NCBI GenBank assembly: GCA_003117195.1 | Contig: BDSI01000003.1 | Location: 248,001-312,000, forward strand | Direction: 5' to 3' | DNA length: 64,000 bases | Source of the DNA: Eudorina sp. 2006-703-Eu-15 | Lineage: Eukaryota > Chlorophyta > Chlorophyceae > Chlamydomonadales > Volvocaceae | Shown: piece by piece, positions 46,655-59,900 of the stretch | Layout of the letters: every line of letters starts with the position of its first letter | How positions within the stretch are numbered: the stretch's first letter is position 1 | The notes under the pieces: model-generated | Database searches by the model: none | Seen by the model: only the letters and a program-made list of their open reading frames with translations | What the model was told of the DNA's origin: nothing | Position numbers and translations under genes: made by a program

Positions 46655-49600
46655 TTACAGCACGTCGGCTCCCTGTCCCGGAGGGCCCTCCTCCCTCCCG
46701 CTCACGTCCAGGTGGTACCGCTGCAGCTCCGCCCAGCCCTCCTCGTCCATGTACTGCTCCAACGGCACCATGTGCGGGTACGACCGGGCGCCGCCGTCGG
46801 GACCCGGCGTGTACCGCAGCAGCGCCGCCATCTCCTGCGCACCAGGCGGCGTTACGATATGTACGACAGCGAATCCCCGGGGGCCGCGACCCAGGGGAAG
46901 GAGGGGGGCGGGCTGCGACTGCCAGCCGCGGTGCGGTGCCAATGCCCCACCGCCCGTCTGACGCCGCTCTGTCAAATTGCCCAGACTTGCACAGAAAAGA
47001 ACAGCCGCGTCAACGAGGTTCCGTTCGGCCTCGGGCGCAAGAAATTAAGACCACACACACTAGAGGCGGGTCCGCCTTCCCTGGTCACGGGCACACCGGC
47101 CGAAGAAGTCCAACCCCCTTACCCGGCGTCTTGGTCGCCGCTGATTGCCCTCCATAAGACACACCCAAGGATGGTTTCCCGCCCACCTCAGGTCCCGTCC
47201 TTCCCGCCCACCTCAGGTCCCGTCCTTCCCGCCCACCTCAGGTCCCCTCCTTCCCGCCCACCTCAGGTCCCCTCCTTCCCGCCCACCTCAGGTCCCCTCC
47301 TTCCCGCCCACCTCAGGTCCCCTCCTTCCCGCTGCATCCCTCCCTCCCTCCCTCCCTCCTCGGGCCCCCTCCTGAGACCCCACCTGCATCACCCTCAGCC
47401 AGTAGCACATCAGCGCCCGCTTGTGCAGGTAGGTGGCGGCCACCTGCTGGGCGGCGGAGGCGAGGGAGGCGGCCTCCTCGTCGTGCTCCAGGGCCCAGCG
47501 GATCGCGTCCTTGGTATCCTTGGTGGGCAGAGGGAGCGGGGGCGGGGTAGCAAGCGGGGCAGGGAGCGGGACAGGATGCGTCGGGAGGGGGGACTGGACG
47601 TGGGCTTGTGTTTTGGGTTCACCTTGGGCGTGAAGCATACGTCGGATGTTCTTGGGGAAGAGTCTGGAGGAGGGGTGCGGAGGAGGGGTCTGGACCTTCT
47701 CTTTCTCGGCGGTTCTGTACGGCAGTGGCAGGCACCGGCACGGTACGGCACGACGTGGCCCACGGGGATGCCTGCCTGCCGGCGGCCGGGAAGCCGCGGT
47801 GCCGTACCGCCGAGGGCGCCGGGACGCAGTTGCAGGTGCGGCAACCCCCGACGCCTGCCGTACCTCGGGATACTCCTTCCAGATGGGCACGTAGTGCTTG
47901 TACGGCTGGATGAGGTGGTGGAAGAACGCCTCGTAGCCTGGAGGGGGTGAGTGCACAGAGGCGGTACAGACCGGAGGATAGGGGGAGGGGGCTAAGGGAC
48001 CGCAAACATACACACACACACACATACACAGCACAGGAGGTAGCCCCCGGAACACCGCACATCAGCAAGCCCCGGAAAGCTGCTGTGCAAGGCCCTGGCA
48101 ACAGCAGCGGGGCCGTACCAACCGACCTCACGCCAGTACGGCGGCATCCACGTGTCGCCAACCTGAGACCAGATCGTCCCAACGGTCGCACCCAGCCGGC
48201 CGGCATGGCCGGGCGGTTCCCGCCACCCATGCCCCATGACCCCTCGCGACCTTTCGCCCGACCTCTCAGACACCCTTTCTCCCACAGGGCCCGAACCGCC
48301 CCCTCGCTCACCTCCTTCGCCCCCATTCCCTTCCCCGTCTTGCGTCCCCATTCCCGCTCGCCCGCGTCCCCCAACTTCCCGTCTGGGCTTGTCTTCCCCT
48401 CCAACCCCTAAACCCCCACCTGCCCCCCATCCGCCCGCCCGCCCGCCCCCGCCCCCTCACCGCTCTCCTCCTTCATGACCAGGCTGCCCAGCACCATCAG
48501 CTGCTCCAGGCGGGAGGAGCAGGTCTGGCCGTCCAGGTGAAGCACCCACTTGAAGGAGGCGTGGTGGAGCATGTCGCGCTTGGGCTGACCGGCGCGATGG
48601 GGAGGGGGGGAAGGCGGGGGGGAGAGAGGGCGGGGCGCGCAAGGCGGGGGGCGCACGATGGGGGGCCCCGCAACAGGGGGGTGGGCGGGCGGTCAGGGAC
48701 GAGAGGCCGTCACACAATGAACGCCGGGATTGAGGGACAAGATAGGGAGACGGCACAAACGTCGCGCGCGTGGCGTGGCTGGCACGCCCCTTTGGAGGTT
48801 AGAGGTTGGGGCACATCGGGAAGGCGAGGGGGCGTCGTTGCATCTTCCCGCGCACGCCGCCTCCGCGGGGAAGAGGACGATAATGACAAGTAGGGGTCGG
48901 CTTCCTCGAAGCCGGAAAAGGGCGGGGCCCCCTATAATCCGTACAGGCCGCTTGCTTTAGAACGAAAACTCTATTACCGCGCAACAGTGTGAGAGAGTGA
49001 AAGGTTACCATTGGGGGTGTCATTGATGTTGAAGGTGGATTGGCGTGCATAGATTCACCAAGCCCAAACACGTCGGCAGCCCCGAAACCATCCTGCAGTA
49101 CGCGCCGCCGGCGACGGCGGTCACCGTATCGTAACGCTAGACGCCTCTGCACTACTGCATCCGTCTGTCAAGCAGATGATCACATAGCAAGCTTGAAGCA
49201 TTCTTGTTTTGCCCTGAAACTGTAGTTGTTTGGTCCGTCGGCAAGCATGCAGCCCTTCAGTTGCACGCCCGCAGCAGACGTGAAACTCTAAAGTTTGCTA
49301 TCAATAGTTACATAGCAAATATAAGGCAAGAACAGGGTGCGAAAAGAGACCCGGACTTCGGCCATCGGAACTGGAGAACTCGTTGGTACTCGGTATGCTA
49401 TCCCTTTGCATCTTGAAACTTTGATTCAATACATTATGTTGAATTGTATTCATCTGGCAAAACAGAAAGACAAATCTTGGTGTTGGTGGCATCTTGATGT
49501 TCAAACATCAGAACACTATGGAAGTTCAATTTAGCACACACCGCCCATTCTTAATCCAAGTATTCATCACGCGGCACCCGTTGCAACAAATATGAGCGCG

Positions 49601-49774
49601 AGAGGCGTTGGTTGGATGTTGACTCGGGTCCATGGGGACCGCGGAGCTTTACTTTGACCGTTTGTGCGCAAAGAATTTTTTTCAGCCAAACCAAAGTTAC
49701 CTTGCAATAGAGGACAATTAATATGACAAACATAGCGAATTAGTTTAGCGGATAATGAACGTTTTGCCGTTACC

Positions 49775-49831
<57 letters not shown>

Positions 49832-52283
49832 CATGGGCAATCCTAGGGGGCGGGGCCCCCCGAACGCGCTTCGCGCTGGGGCCCCGCCCAAAAAGATGCC
49901 GCCCGTGGCAGGCAGTGCCCATTGATCCTACAAGTCCAAGGTCTCTGCCCCTTGCCTTACGCCGCCCGCCCAGCAGTCTTAGGGTTTGCCCGCCCAGCTG
50001 CCCGCCCCTGCCGCCTCCCTCCCCCCCCTCCCCCTTCATCCCCCACCTGCTGCGCCACGTCCAGCTGCAATCCCGACTTGTTGGCCTTGCGAGCCCAGTC
50101 CCAGATGTAGTGCTTGCGGACATCGCAGAAGAAAATGTCGTTGCCGCCCTCTCTGGGGACAGCGGGAAGGGGGAGGGGGTGCCCGGGCAAGGTCAGGTGT
50201 GAAGGAAAGCGGATCAGGGCGATTCGTGCTTGTGTGTTGCGTTCCGTGTCGCGCTTCTGGGCCGCGAAAGTCAATCCCAATCCCAATCCCGATCTCCATC
50301 CCTGGGGGTGTGCCCCTCCCCTCCTCGGACAGTCCACTCACTGGCAGATGGTCTTGCCAGCTCGCCCCTTGCGGTACAGCTCAGGAGCGTACTTGTTGGC
50401 GGCACGCGCGTACGGCGAGAACCTGCCGTACGGTGCGGTGCGCACATGGGGTGGGTCGCGGCGGGTGGTGTGAGGCGGAGGCGCAGGTGACGGATGTATG
50501 GATAGGTGAAGGCAGGGGCTGTGCGACACCCTGCCCCATAAGGCCCCCTACCATATCCTTCCGCCACCCTATTTCCCGCTCTCCCCCCTCTCTTCGTTCT
50601 TTGGGTTTATTTCTTTTTTCAATTTAACCCCCCTCTCTCCGCCCGCGTCCTCCTTCCACTGCCCGGCAACGCCGCTGCTCCACGCCGCTGCTCCTGGGAG
50701 GGCGTGACCCAGCCGTCCCAGACGTTCTGCCCCCAAGGCCGTCCAAGTCCCAGCCTCAGAAGGCTGCTCCCTTCGACCGGCCTGGTTCCGGAGCCCCACG
50801 GACCTCCCTGACAGCAGCGGCCGCTGGTGCGGCTGAGGCCGGCCGCTGATGAATCCGCCCACACGGGCGCTGCGGTCTCCGCCGCCATCCTACCCACCCA
50901 CCCACCCACCCAACCAACCAACCAACCACTAGACTGCCCCAACCCCAACCCCAACCCCCGCCTTCAGACCCCCGCTCTTGTGCCCCCCCGCGGGCTTCGG
51001 CCAACGCCAACTCATCAACACCCCTCCCTCTGGGCTTAGCCTTCATCCCACCCCTCCACCACTTTGGCTGACGCCCACGCCCCCAACCCCCCTTTTTGTC
51101 AATAAAGACAGCGAAACCGCAACAGAGCAACAAACCGACCTCCACCCCCCCTCCCTTCCTTCCCCCCGACCTGCCTGCCGAAGAGCAGGGGCTTCTTCTT
51201 CGCCCAGGGCCACGTGGCGGTGAAGTTGGCGGCCGACGCCAGCAGCCGGGTCGTGAAGTTGCGCATGAAGAAGTGGATGTCGGGCACTAGCACATCCGCG
51301 TGGGAGCGGGGTGACTTGCAGAAGCTGAGCACGGGAGGAAGGCGCTGCGGGTCGGTGCCGTTGGCGAAGTAGTGCAGCAGTGCGGCGGGCTCGTCGGCGG
51401 TGCTGAAGAGGAACTCCACGTCGGGGATGGTGGGTCCAAAGGCGGCGGAGAGGGCCAGGAAGAGCGCGAGGTGGGCGGAGATGAGGCGCTGGCGGAGCGA
51501 GGGGCCGCGGGAGCGAGGAGGGGAGGGCAGCGGAGAGGTAATGAGGAGGGCAAGGGAGGGCAACGGAGGGTGCTGAGGAAGTCAAGGGAGGGGACAGGCG
51601 GGTACTGAGGAGGGGATCGCGGGGGGGGGGCCAAGGGGCTGCACTCTGCGGCAGGCGCGCAACCGACACCTGCCGTGCGGCTCAGAGACTCGGCGGATTG
51701 AACCCGGCGCGCTTCCGCCTCTCCAAGCCTCTTGTTCTCTGGGTGGGGCGTACCCAGGGACACTGTCTTCTCCCCGCCCAGCCTCAGCCCTCCCCCCTGG
51801 GGGTCATCAAACTCGGTGCTGTCAGCGGCGCGGGGGAGCCGCCGCGGGCGGGTTCTACGGTACCTGGTGGTGCGATGTGGTGTTGATGATGGCGGGGTCG
51901 GTGATGAGGTACGGCTTGCCGCCCTTGAAGAGGATGCCGGCGCCCTTGTGGCGCACCGGGTGTTTGAATACCTTGTCGAGCATCCAGTCCATGAGGCCGG
52001 CGGTGATGCCCGGCTCGCGCCAGAACCGCAGGTCCCGCTCAATCGTAGCGTACAAGGCTGTGAAGTCGCCCGTCGCGCAGTACCGCGCTGCCGCTTGCTG
52101 TTCCGTCGTTTGAGTGAGGCGCCTTTGGTGGCGGCGTAGCGCGTCGGTAGCGCGGGCGTGCGCCGCGTCGGCCGGTTGGTGGCGCGACGCGGCTGCAGTT
52201 GGCAAGCCAGCTGTTGATGACAGCTGTTGCATGATGCATAGTAACGCTAGAAGGCAGGTTGAGAGTAGTACAGCGGTTGTCAT
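46655..52283 (-). CDS. GT90/CAP10-domain glycosyltransferase
   Basis: Exons on the minus strand: 51864-52283, 51175-51488, 50342-50422, 50047-50152, 48461-48584, 47864-47937, 47384-47518, 46655-46834; 1434 nt (477 aa), phases consistent. An N-terminal hydrophobic segment (VLLSTCLLALLCIMQQLSS) is a signal anchor for a Golgi/ER lumenal enzyme. The CAP10 region reads FGPTIPDVEFLFSTADEP, then WAKKKPLLFGRF, KWVLHLDGQTCSSRLEQLMV and GSLVMKEES, YEAFFHHLIQPYKHYVPIWK and IRWALEHDEEAASLA. This matches the KDEL-containing/POGLUT (Rumi) group of O-glucosyl/xylosyltransferases. The donor and acceptor are unknown; extracellular-matrix or cell-wall glycoproteins are plausible in this lineage. The intron after the second exon needs a GC-AG donor at 51174. 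The 1.5 kb intron 48585-50046 contains the dispersed repeat. Confidence 0.8.
48886..49899 (+). repeat. Dispersed ~1 kb repeat, copy 2, in a GT90 intron
   Basis: Second copy of the element at 3367-4356, with the same borders and the same orientation relative to the + strand, and antisense to the host gene. It carries an expanded (AC)n run at 49777-49828 that is only short in copy 1. Small indels and substitutions separate the copies, so the insertions are not brand new. No clear target-site duplication is visible. Confidence 0.8.
50597..50632 (-). repeat. Short intronic repeat, family A (reverse)
   Basis: In an intron of the GT90 gene: TCGTTCTTTGGGTTTATTTC then TTTTTTCAATTTAACCCCC, the reverse complement of the core at 15061-15112 in the peroxidase-oxidase gene. 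Confidence 0.6.
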
Positions 52284-52931
52284 TATGGATTTTAGGAGCC
52301 CGATGGGCTCCGCTGCGCCTGACAGCTACAGCTACATCTTATCACCGTGGGAGGTCTGGGTTGTGGTGAGGGGATTAGAGCTTGCTAGGTACAAGTAGTG
52401 CGCATCCATTGAATTGCAATTGTGTAAGGCGCATTCAGTGCTTTCTAGTTGCAGTGAGTCGCAGATGATTCAGACAAAAGCGCTCCGAGACCGCGACTCC
52501 CCGACCACTTCGAGTGTCCGAAAGAAGCCCTGTTTACGAACGGTCTCATTGCCAGTCGCTCCTAATTAGTACGTGGCTCCTTATCCATTTTAGGTTTTAA
52601 CATAAACCAAGGCTGACATCAAACTACTTGGCCGTTTCACAGAGCTGAATTTACATTGACATATTATGCCATTTATAAACATGTTATTGAATAGTAAATA
52701 TGAACCCAACGAAGTCTAGTACCTGAGGCACCGCATGCGCGTGCGTGCAGGGGCCGGGGCCACCGCCCCCGGCCCATCCGTGCAGCACTTCTTCAATTTC
52801 ATCTGCTTCATTGCCTGGATGCTGGCTTGAATCAAGCGACATCATGCCCTTGGCATTGCACTATCCCGAGCACCAGAAACGTCGTTCTTACAACTTGGTT
52901 TTTAGGCAATAGGGCATAGTCGTCAACGATA
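52284..52931. promoter_or_regulatory. Divergent intergenic region (GT90 / coiled-coil gene)
   Basis: About 650 bases between divergent start codons, more AT-rich than the flanking genes. It should contain both promoters. No clear TATA box or RNA gene was found. Confidence 0.5.
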
Positions 52932-54208
52932 ATGGACTGGGAGAAGAAAACCACCGCTCGGCCACCCCTACGGGAGGCCGCGGCCGATGTCTTCAACGAC
53001 ACGAAGACGCCGGGCCAGGCGCTCCTCACCGCGCTGCAGGCGGCTGAGACGGTGAGCACCTCGCGCTCCGCGTCGCGCAGTGGGGCTCCGTACCCTACGT
53101 CACGCGGTAGCGCAGTCCGCGCGCGACCGGCACCTGTGCCGTACCCGCCACCCGCGGGCCTTGAACCTCCTTGGACTCTGGGGCAGCCTCAACAGCCCCC
53201 CGTCCACGAATCCACCGGAGGGGGGGATCAAACGCCGCATCATCGCCATGTGGTCGTGTGCGTGTTCGGCCGGGGTCGGCAGCTGTCCGGGGTTGCATCC
53301 CGAGTCCCCGGTGGACGGACTGCGGGGCTCGTGCAGGCGCCCCGCCCCGGGCCGCGGCGGATCACTGCAGTTGGGCCGCGGGCCCCACAGCGCTGTGCTC
53401 ATCGAACGGGAACGCCCAGTAATCACCCTCGCGCACCCCGCTCCCTGCCTGCCCCCAGGACAACACACCCGCCACGGCCCGGCCCGCTCTCTCCCCCCCT
53501 CTCTCGCTCATCCTCCCGCCCCTCGTCCCCTCGTCCCTCCCGCCCAGCGGGGCCCCCGCAAATCCCCGACCCCCGCCCCCGCCCCTCTTCCCTGACAACC
53601 CCCCTCCACCCCCCCCTCCAACCCCCCCTCCACCCACCGCTCCCTCCCTCCCTCCCTCCCCCTACAGGTCCGCAAGGACCGCTACAGCAGCACCGTGGCC
53701 GCCAAGATGAAGGCGGCCCGCGAGTACCTGCCCGCCCTGGAGCCCCGCCACCCGCCCAAGTCGGATGGCACCATCTTCGGCAAGCCGGGCGCCGAGGTGG
53801 CGGCGCTGCTGCCCCACGGCAGTGCGGACGGCGCCGCGACACGTAATCCGCCGGGCGCCCTCCGCAGCGGCAAGCTGACACTGGAGCACGTCACGGCCAT
53901 GATGGAGGACCAGATGGAGCGGCACAGCCGGGTGGGTGGGTGGGCGGGTGGGGGTGAGGGTGGGTGGGGGTGAGGGTGGAGAGGGTGGGTGGTGGAGAGA
54001 GTGGGTGGGTAAATGGGTGAATTGGTAGGCTGCAGATGGGTTGATTGCCGAGAGGGTTGGGGGAATGGGTGGGTTCGTGGGGAAGGTGCAGATGTGGGTG
54101 TCGAAGAATCGGTAATAAGGTAATAATCCCGGCACGTGGGTGGGTTCGTGGGTGGGTTTGTTGGTGTGGCGTTACCCCGAATCGCCCGCCGAAGTCCCTC
54201 CCTCTCTC

Positions 54209-54239
<31 letters not shown>

Positions 54240-56875
54240 TTCCCCTCTTTCTCTCTGTCTCCCCTCGGGCACCCCCCCCCCCACACACACACACACCTCC
54301 TCCTTCCCCCCCCCGCTGCAGGCCTGGGCGACCTTCGCGACGGCGCGCGACGAGGCACGGGCGGATCTGGAGCGGGCGGTGGCGGCCGCCGCCTCGGCCT
54401 TCCAGCAGCGCCTGGCGGCTGATGACGCGGGGGTGGCGGAGGACATGGCGGCGCTGGACGACGACCGGGTGATGCGGCTCACGGAGCAGGAGCTCTACCA
54501 GGTGGGGTTTGGGGGGGAGGGCAGGTGGGGAGGGGAGGGGGGAGGCGGGGAGGATATAGGAAATTGCTGGACATTTCCAAACTGCGCTGGAGGGGAGGCG
54601 GGCAGGGGCGCGGGGAGGGGGTGTGAAAGGACCCGCCTGGGGGCCGATGTGTCTCTGTTGGGGCCGATGTGTCCAGGGGCCTTCACGGGGACCGGGGGCA
54701 GGAGGGCACCCGCCTCCTGCACCCACTGGCTTCCCTCCCGGCTCCCACTGGTTTCTCTCCAACATGTCTTCGCCCGTCCCTCCCTCCCTGACTCCCTCCC
54801 CTCCCCTCCCCTCCCCTCCCCTCCCCTCCCCTCCCCTCCCCTCCCCTCCCTCCCCTCCCCTCCCCTCCCCTCCCCTCCCCTCCCCTCCCCTCCCCTCCCC
54901 TCCCCTCCCTCCCTCCCCTCCCCTCCCCTCCCCTCCCTCCCCTCCCCTCCCCTCCCCTCCCTCCCCTCCCCTCCCCTCCCCTCCCCTCCCTCCCCTCCCC
55001 TCCCCTCCCCTCCCCTCCCTCCCCTCCCTCCCCTCCCCTCCCCTCCCCTCCCTCCCCTCCCCCCTCCCCTCCCTCCCCTCCCCTCCCTCCCCTCCCCTCC
55101 CCTCCCCTCCCTCCCCTCCCCTCCCCTCCCCTCCCTCCCCTCCCCTCCCCTCCCCTCCCTCCCCTCCCCTCCCTCCCCTCCCCTCCCCTCCCCTCCCCTC
55201 CCTCCCCTCCCCTCCCCTCCCCTCCCCTCCCCTCCCCTCCCCTCCCCTCCCCCCCTTTCAGGTGTGGGACTGTGTGGCCCAGCGCATCCCGCAGCGGGCC
55301 CGGTGGATCGAGGAGTGCGCGGCGGCGCTGGAGGCCGCGGAGGAGCGGCGCAGGGAGGTGGGCTGGCTGGGTGGGTGGCGGGTTTTGGGTGGCGGGTTGG
55401 CAGGGAGGTCGGTGGCGGGCTGGCTGGTGCGGGGATTTGTTCTGGCGGGCCGCCGCTGCGGCAATCGTGTCCTCCGCCTGTTGCCTTCCGCGGACTGGCG
55501 CTCCGGCCCCGGCGGGGCTGGCCCCGGGGCCCCCCCCCCGACCCATCTCGCCCCGCCTGCCGCCTCGCGCCTCCTCCTCCTCTGCTCTGCTCTGTGCTCC
55601 GCCCCCCTCCCTCCCTGGATCGCGGCGGCCTCAGACTGTGGAGGCGGCGCTGGTGGGTCTGTGTGCGGCGCTCAACGACGCGGCGGTGGTGAGCGAGGGG
55701 GAGGTGGAGCGGCTGGTGGAGAAGGAGGCTCTGGCGCTGAATGTGGCCATCCTGGAGAACAGGTGGGGGGGGACGAGGGGGGTGGGGGGGCCAGGTGGGG
55801 GACCCGCTGGGGCCGGGAGGGGGTGTCCGGCGGGGTTGAAAAGAAAAACAGCCGGGGGTGGGGGGTTCGGGGGGTTGCTGGGGGTGGTCTGGTTGGCCGC
55901 CGCGGCTTGGAGCCCTACTGGTGGCTGCTGGCGGGTGGGGTTGACGACGAGGCTGCTGGCGGGTGGGGTTGACGACGAGGCTGCTGGCGGTGGGGTTGAC
56001 GACGAGGCTGCTGGCGGGTGGGGTTGACGACGAGGCTGCTGGCGGGTGGGGTTGACGACGAGGCTGCTGGCGGGTGGGGTTGACGACGAGGCTGCTGGCG
56101 GGTGGGGTTGACGACGAGGCTGCTGGCGGGTGGAGCTGACGACGAGGCTGCTGGCGGGTGGGGTTGACGACGAGGCTGCTGGCGGGCACTGCCATGGGTG
56201 GGACCGCTAGGACTGCGACTGATTGATTACGGTAAATCCACTCTTCACACACCACCCCTTGGGACTGGGTGGTTCGGTCGGGTTTCTCACGAAACATACC
56301 CCTTCCCACCTCCTCCCCCTTCCCCCCTCCCACCTCCCCCCTCCCCAACTCGCTATACCCTCCTCCAATCCGCTGTGCCCTCCCCAACCCCATCTCCCCC
56401 CCGCCCCCGCCGAACCATCGCTCTGGCAGCAGCAGCGCAGTTTGGAAATGTCTACCAAGTTCCTATACCCCTCCCCCTCCCCCCCCGACCCCCGGGTCGT
56501 CTGCAGGCGGGCGTACGCGGACCTGGTGTCCCGTCTGCAGGTGGCGGAGGTGGAGGCGGAGCGCACCCGGCGGGCCGCCTGGCAGGACGGACTGCGGAGG
56601 TGGAGGGTGCTGCGGACACAGCACGCCATTCGGACATTCGTGGAGCGGATCAGGTGGGGCGGGGAGGCGGGGAGGCGGGGAGGCGGGAGGCGGGGAGGCG
56701 GGGAGGCGGGGGGCGGGGGGCGGGGACGGGGACGGGGACGGGGACGGGGACGGGGACGGGGACGGGGACGGGGACGGGGACGGGGGCTTGGTTGGCGTGG
56801 GGCTGTGCGCGGGGCTGTGCGCGGGTGTCTGTGTGGGATCTTGTAGGGAGAAGGAAAACACCGCCGCGGGGCTGG

Positions 56876-56941
<66 letters not shown>

Positions 56942-59900
56942 CACAAGCAAGCCGCCCGAACCAGACTGTGCGTGTGTGTTTGCGCTAACCGCCAGCGGTG
57001 AAAACCTCTTCCTTACCCCCGGCGCCAAACCCCCCTCCTCCCCCCCATACACACACACGGTCTCGGTTTGGACTCAGGAGCTCGGAGTTTTCGGAGCCGG
57101 CGGACCGTCTTTCGGCCTTCGCCGCCCTCCGCGAGCGCCAGTCCCACGCGCTGTCGCTGCTGTCCGCCCACTGGGGCCGCGCGGGGGCCGTCACCCCGCC
57201 GCACCTCTCCATCAAGAAGGTCGGCAACTGGGCGGCGGATGCGGCGGCGCTGGCGGACGCCTGGGCCAAGGTAGGCGGCGGCGGGGGCCCGGGGGCGGGG
57301 GCGGCGGGGGCGAGCGGCGGCTGGTTTGCGGGGTTGGAGGGGGAGGGGACAGGGGAGGGTAATTCCAAGTGCGGGGGGGGGGTAAAGTGAAGACAGCCCA
57401 GACACACCCTGGCGGCGGGGGGAGGGGGAGGAGAGGGAGGGGAGGGCGGCCAGGGGAAGTCCACCAACTACGGTATGTATCAACATCCTATGCCCCCTGC
57501 GCCCCTGCCCCTGTCCCCTTGCTTCTCCGCCCCCCCCCCGCCCCCCAGGAGCGGCAGCAGCACCTGGCCTCCATGCGGTCCGCTGAGGACGCCCTGTCCG
57601 CCCGGGTGGCGGATCTGGTGGCGGCGCTGCGGGTGGAGGTGGAGGGCTACCGGGGCTTCCCGCCCGAGGAGCTGGACGGGCTGGTGCGGGAGCAGGCGGG
57701 GGCGGCGGCGGAGGAGCGGAGGGAGGCGGCCGTACGACTGCTGCAGCAGGTGAGGGGTGCGGGGGCGATGGCGGGGGGTTGTTAACTGTTGAATGGAGAC
57801 ATCCGTCTGGGTGGGGGTGTTCTGTTTAGGGCTGGGGGGCTGGGTGAGGGATGTTGCGGTGTTGGGGGTTGGGGGTTGCATTGAGAAAAATAAATAAACC
57901 CGTAGAACGAACCCGGGCACACCCAGCATAACGCAGTATACTTACGGGGTGCGGTACCTGCAGAGCAAACGAAAAGATAGAGACCGCGCGCGGGCGCGTG
58001 GCGGCGCGGCCGCGCTGCCGCAGTGCCACAACAAGCAAACAGCGAACCCAACCCAACCCAACGGGGTTGGGCGCCGCGGCTGCGTGTTGATGTCCCCCGA
58101 TGAGCTATGCGTCGCGGGGGTCTCCGGGCTCTCCCCCAATACTCTGCCAGCCCGCAATTTGCCTCCGCCCCCGTCGGCCCCGGCCCCGCCAAATCCCCCC
58201 GGTCACCGCCTCCACCGCAGTCCGACCGCCTTGCCAACCGCCCACACCCCTCTCCCCCTCCCTCGACCCTCCCCCCCTCTCCCCCTCTCCCCCTCCGTCC
58301 CCTCCCCCCTCCCCCCCTCTCCCCCTCCCCCCAGACGGAGTCGTTCCTGGACCAGCAGGCGGCGCAGTGGGCGGCGGTCAGTGCGGCGCTGTCCACCTGG
58401 CTCACCCGGCTGTGTGCTATGTACGACGGCCACCGGTCGGTCACGGCGTCGGACGAGGGGGGTGAGTGGGGGAATGTGGGGCTGGGTGGGTGGGGGTGGG
58501 GTGGGGTTGGCGGGGGCGGGGTGGGAGGCCTGGGTAGGGGGAGTATAGGAAATTGGTAGGCATACATACATGCAGGGTAGGGGGAGGTTGAAATGGACAA
58601 GGCCCGGACATACCCAACCCGGCGACAAATACCGTCTGGGGTTGGTGGCTACACGCAACCCTGGTGGGGGGAGATGCGCGGACAGTTTCGGTCTGACAGA
58701 TCCCCTTGGGACAACAGTACGGCGGTACGGCAAGAGGATGAGCGCGCCAGGGCGTTAACGGGTGCGGGGCACATCGTTACCCGTGCGTGGTACCCGACGC
58801 CGTGGCAAAACTTCCCAACCGCCAACTGTCAACGGTCACACCTTGCAACGGCCAACTGCCGCTGCAGAGGTCCGCGGCGCGCTGAAGCAGTCGCGGGAGG
58901 CCTTCAACGCGGCCGACGCGGAGCGTGAGGCGGCGCTGGATGCGGCGGTGGCGGCGGTGACCCGTGGGTCAGGGGAGGCCCAGCTGGACAACTGTGTGAC
59001 GGACGCCCTCAAGCGCCTGGACGACATCGAGGCGGGCTACAGGTGGGGCACTGGGGCTTATGGAGCCGGGGGGTGGGGGGGGTTGGACCGTGTGTTGGTG
59101 TGTTTGTGGACTTGGGGGGCGGAGGGCGTTTCAATGCGCGGTATCGCTGTCTTGGTTGACACAAAAAGGGGGTGGGGTGTTCCAACAGGTGGGTGGCTGG
59201 GTGGCTGGGTGGCTGGGTGGCTGGGTGGCTGGGTGGCTGGGTGGCTGGGTGGCTGGGTGGCTGGCTGGGTGGCTGGCTGGGTGGCTGGCTGGGTGGCTGG
59301 CTGGGTGGCTGGGTGGCTGGGTGGCTGGGTGGCTGGGTGGCTGGGTGGCTGGGTGGGTGGGTGGCTGGGTGGCTGGGTGGCTGGGTGGCTGGGTGGGTGG
59401 GTGGGTGGGTGGCTGGGTGGGTGGGTGGGTGGCTGGGTGGCTGGGTGGGTGGCTGGGGCATCATTCCACTCACCTCCCCCACCACCGCAGTTGACTCTTC
59501 TACAACTCTGTTTTGTAGCGCAATATGTCCCCTCGGTTCGCCCACCCCACGCATGGGGGCGAGCTGTCCGCCCCATCCTCAGCCGTGTGGACAGCAGGGC
59601 CGCAGCAGATGATGGGCCGAGAGACCCGCCCTGCCGCGCGTGTCAGGATTCGCCCCCCCGGGCTTGTTCCTTGGCGCCAGGCCCCCTTCCCAACCCTCCC
59701 CCGCCCCTCCCCTCCCCCAACCCTCCCTAACCCTCCCCCTCCCTGACCCCGACCCCGCCGATTCCCCCCCCCGCCCTCCTGCCAGGAACTTCCACCGCGA
59801 CATGACCGCCCGCGCCCGCGCCTACCCCGGCACCGTCCGCACCGCCAACAACGCCTACCACATCCAGCTGTGCGACCAGCTGGGGGTGCAGCCGCAGACG

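Noticed and set aside
54495..56393. A 632-codon minus-strand Gly/Glu/Arg frame
   Set aside because: It is produced by the pyrimidine tract and minisatellite in introns of the + strand gene; no family motif.
59060..59612. Repetitive Gly/Trp frames in the GGCTGGGT array, or a CRISPR-like array
   Set aside because: Tandem units have no unique spacers and lie in a eukaryotic intron.
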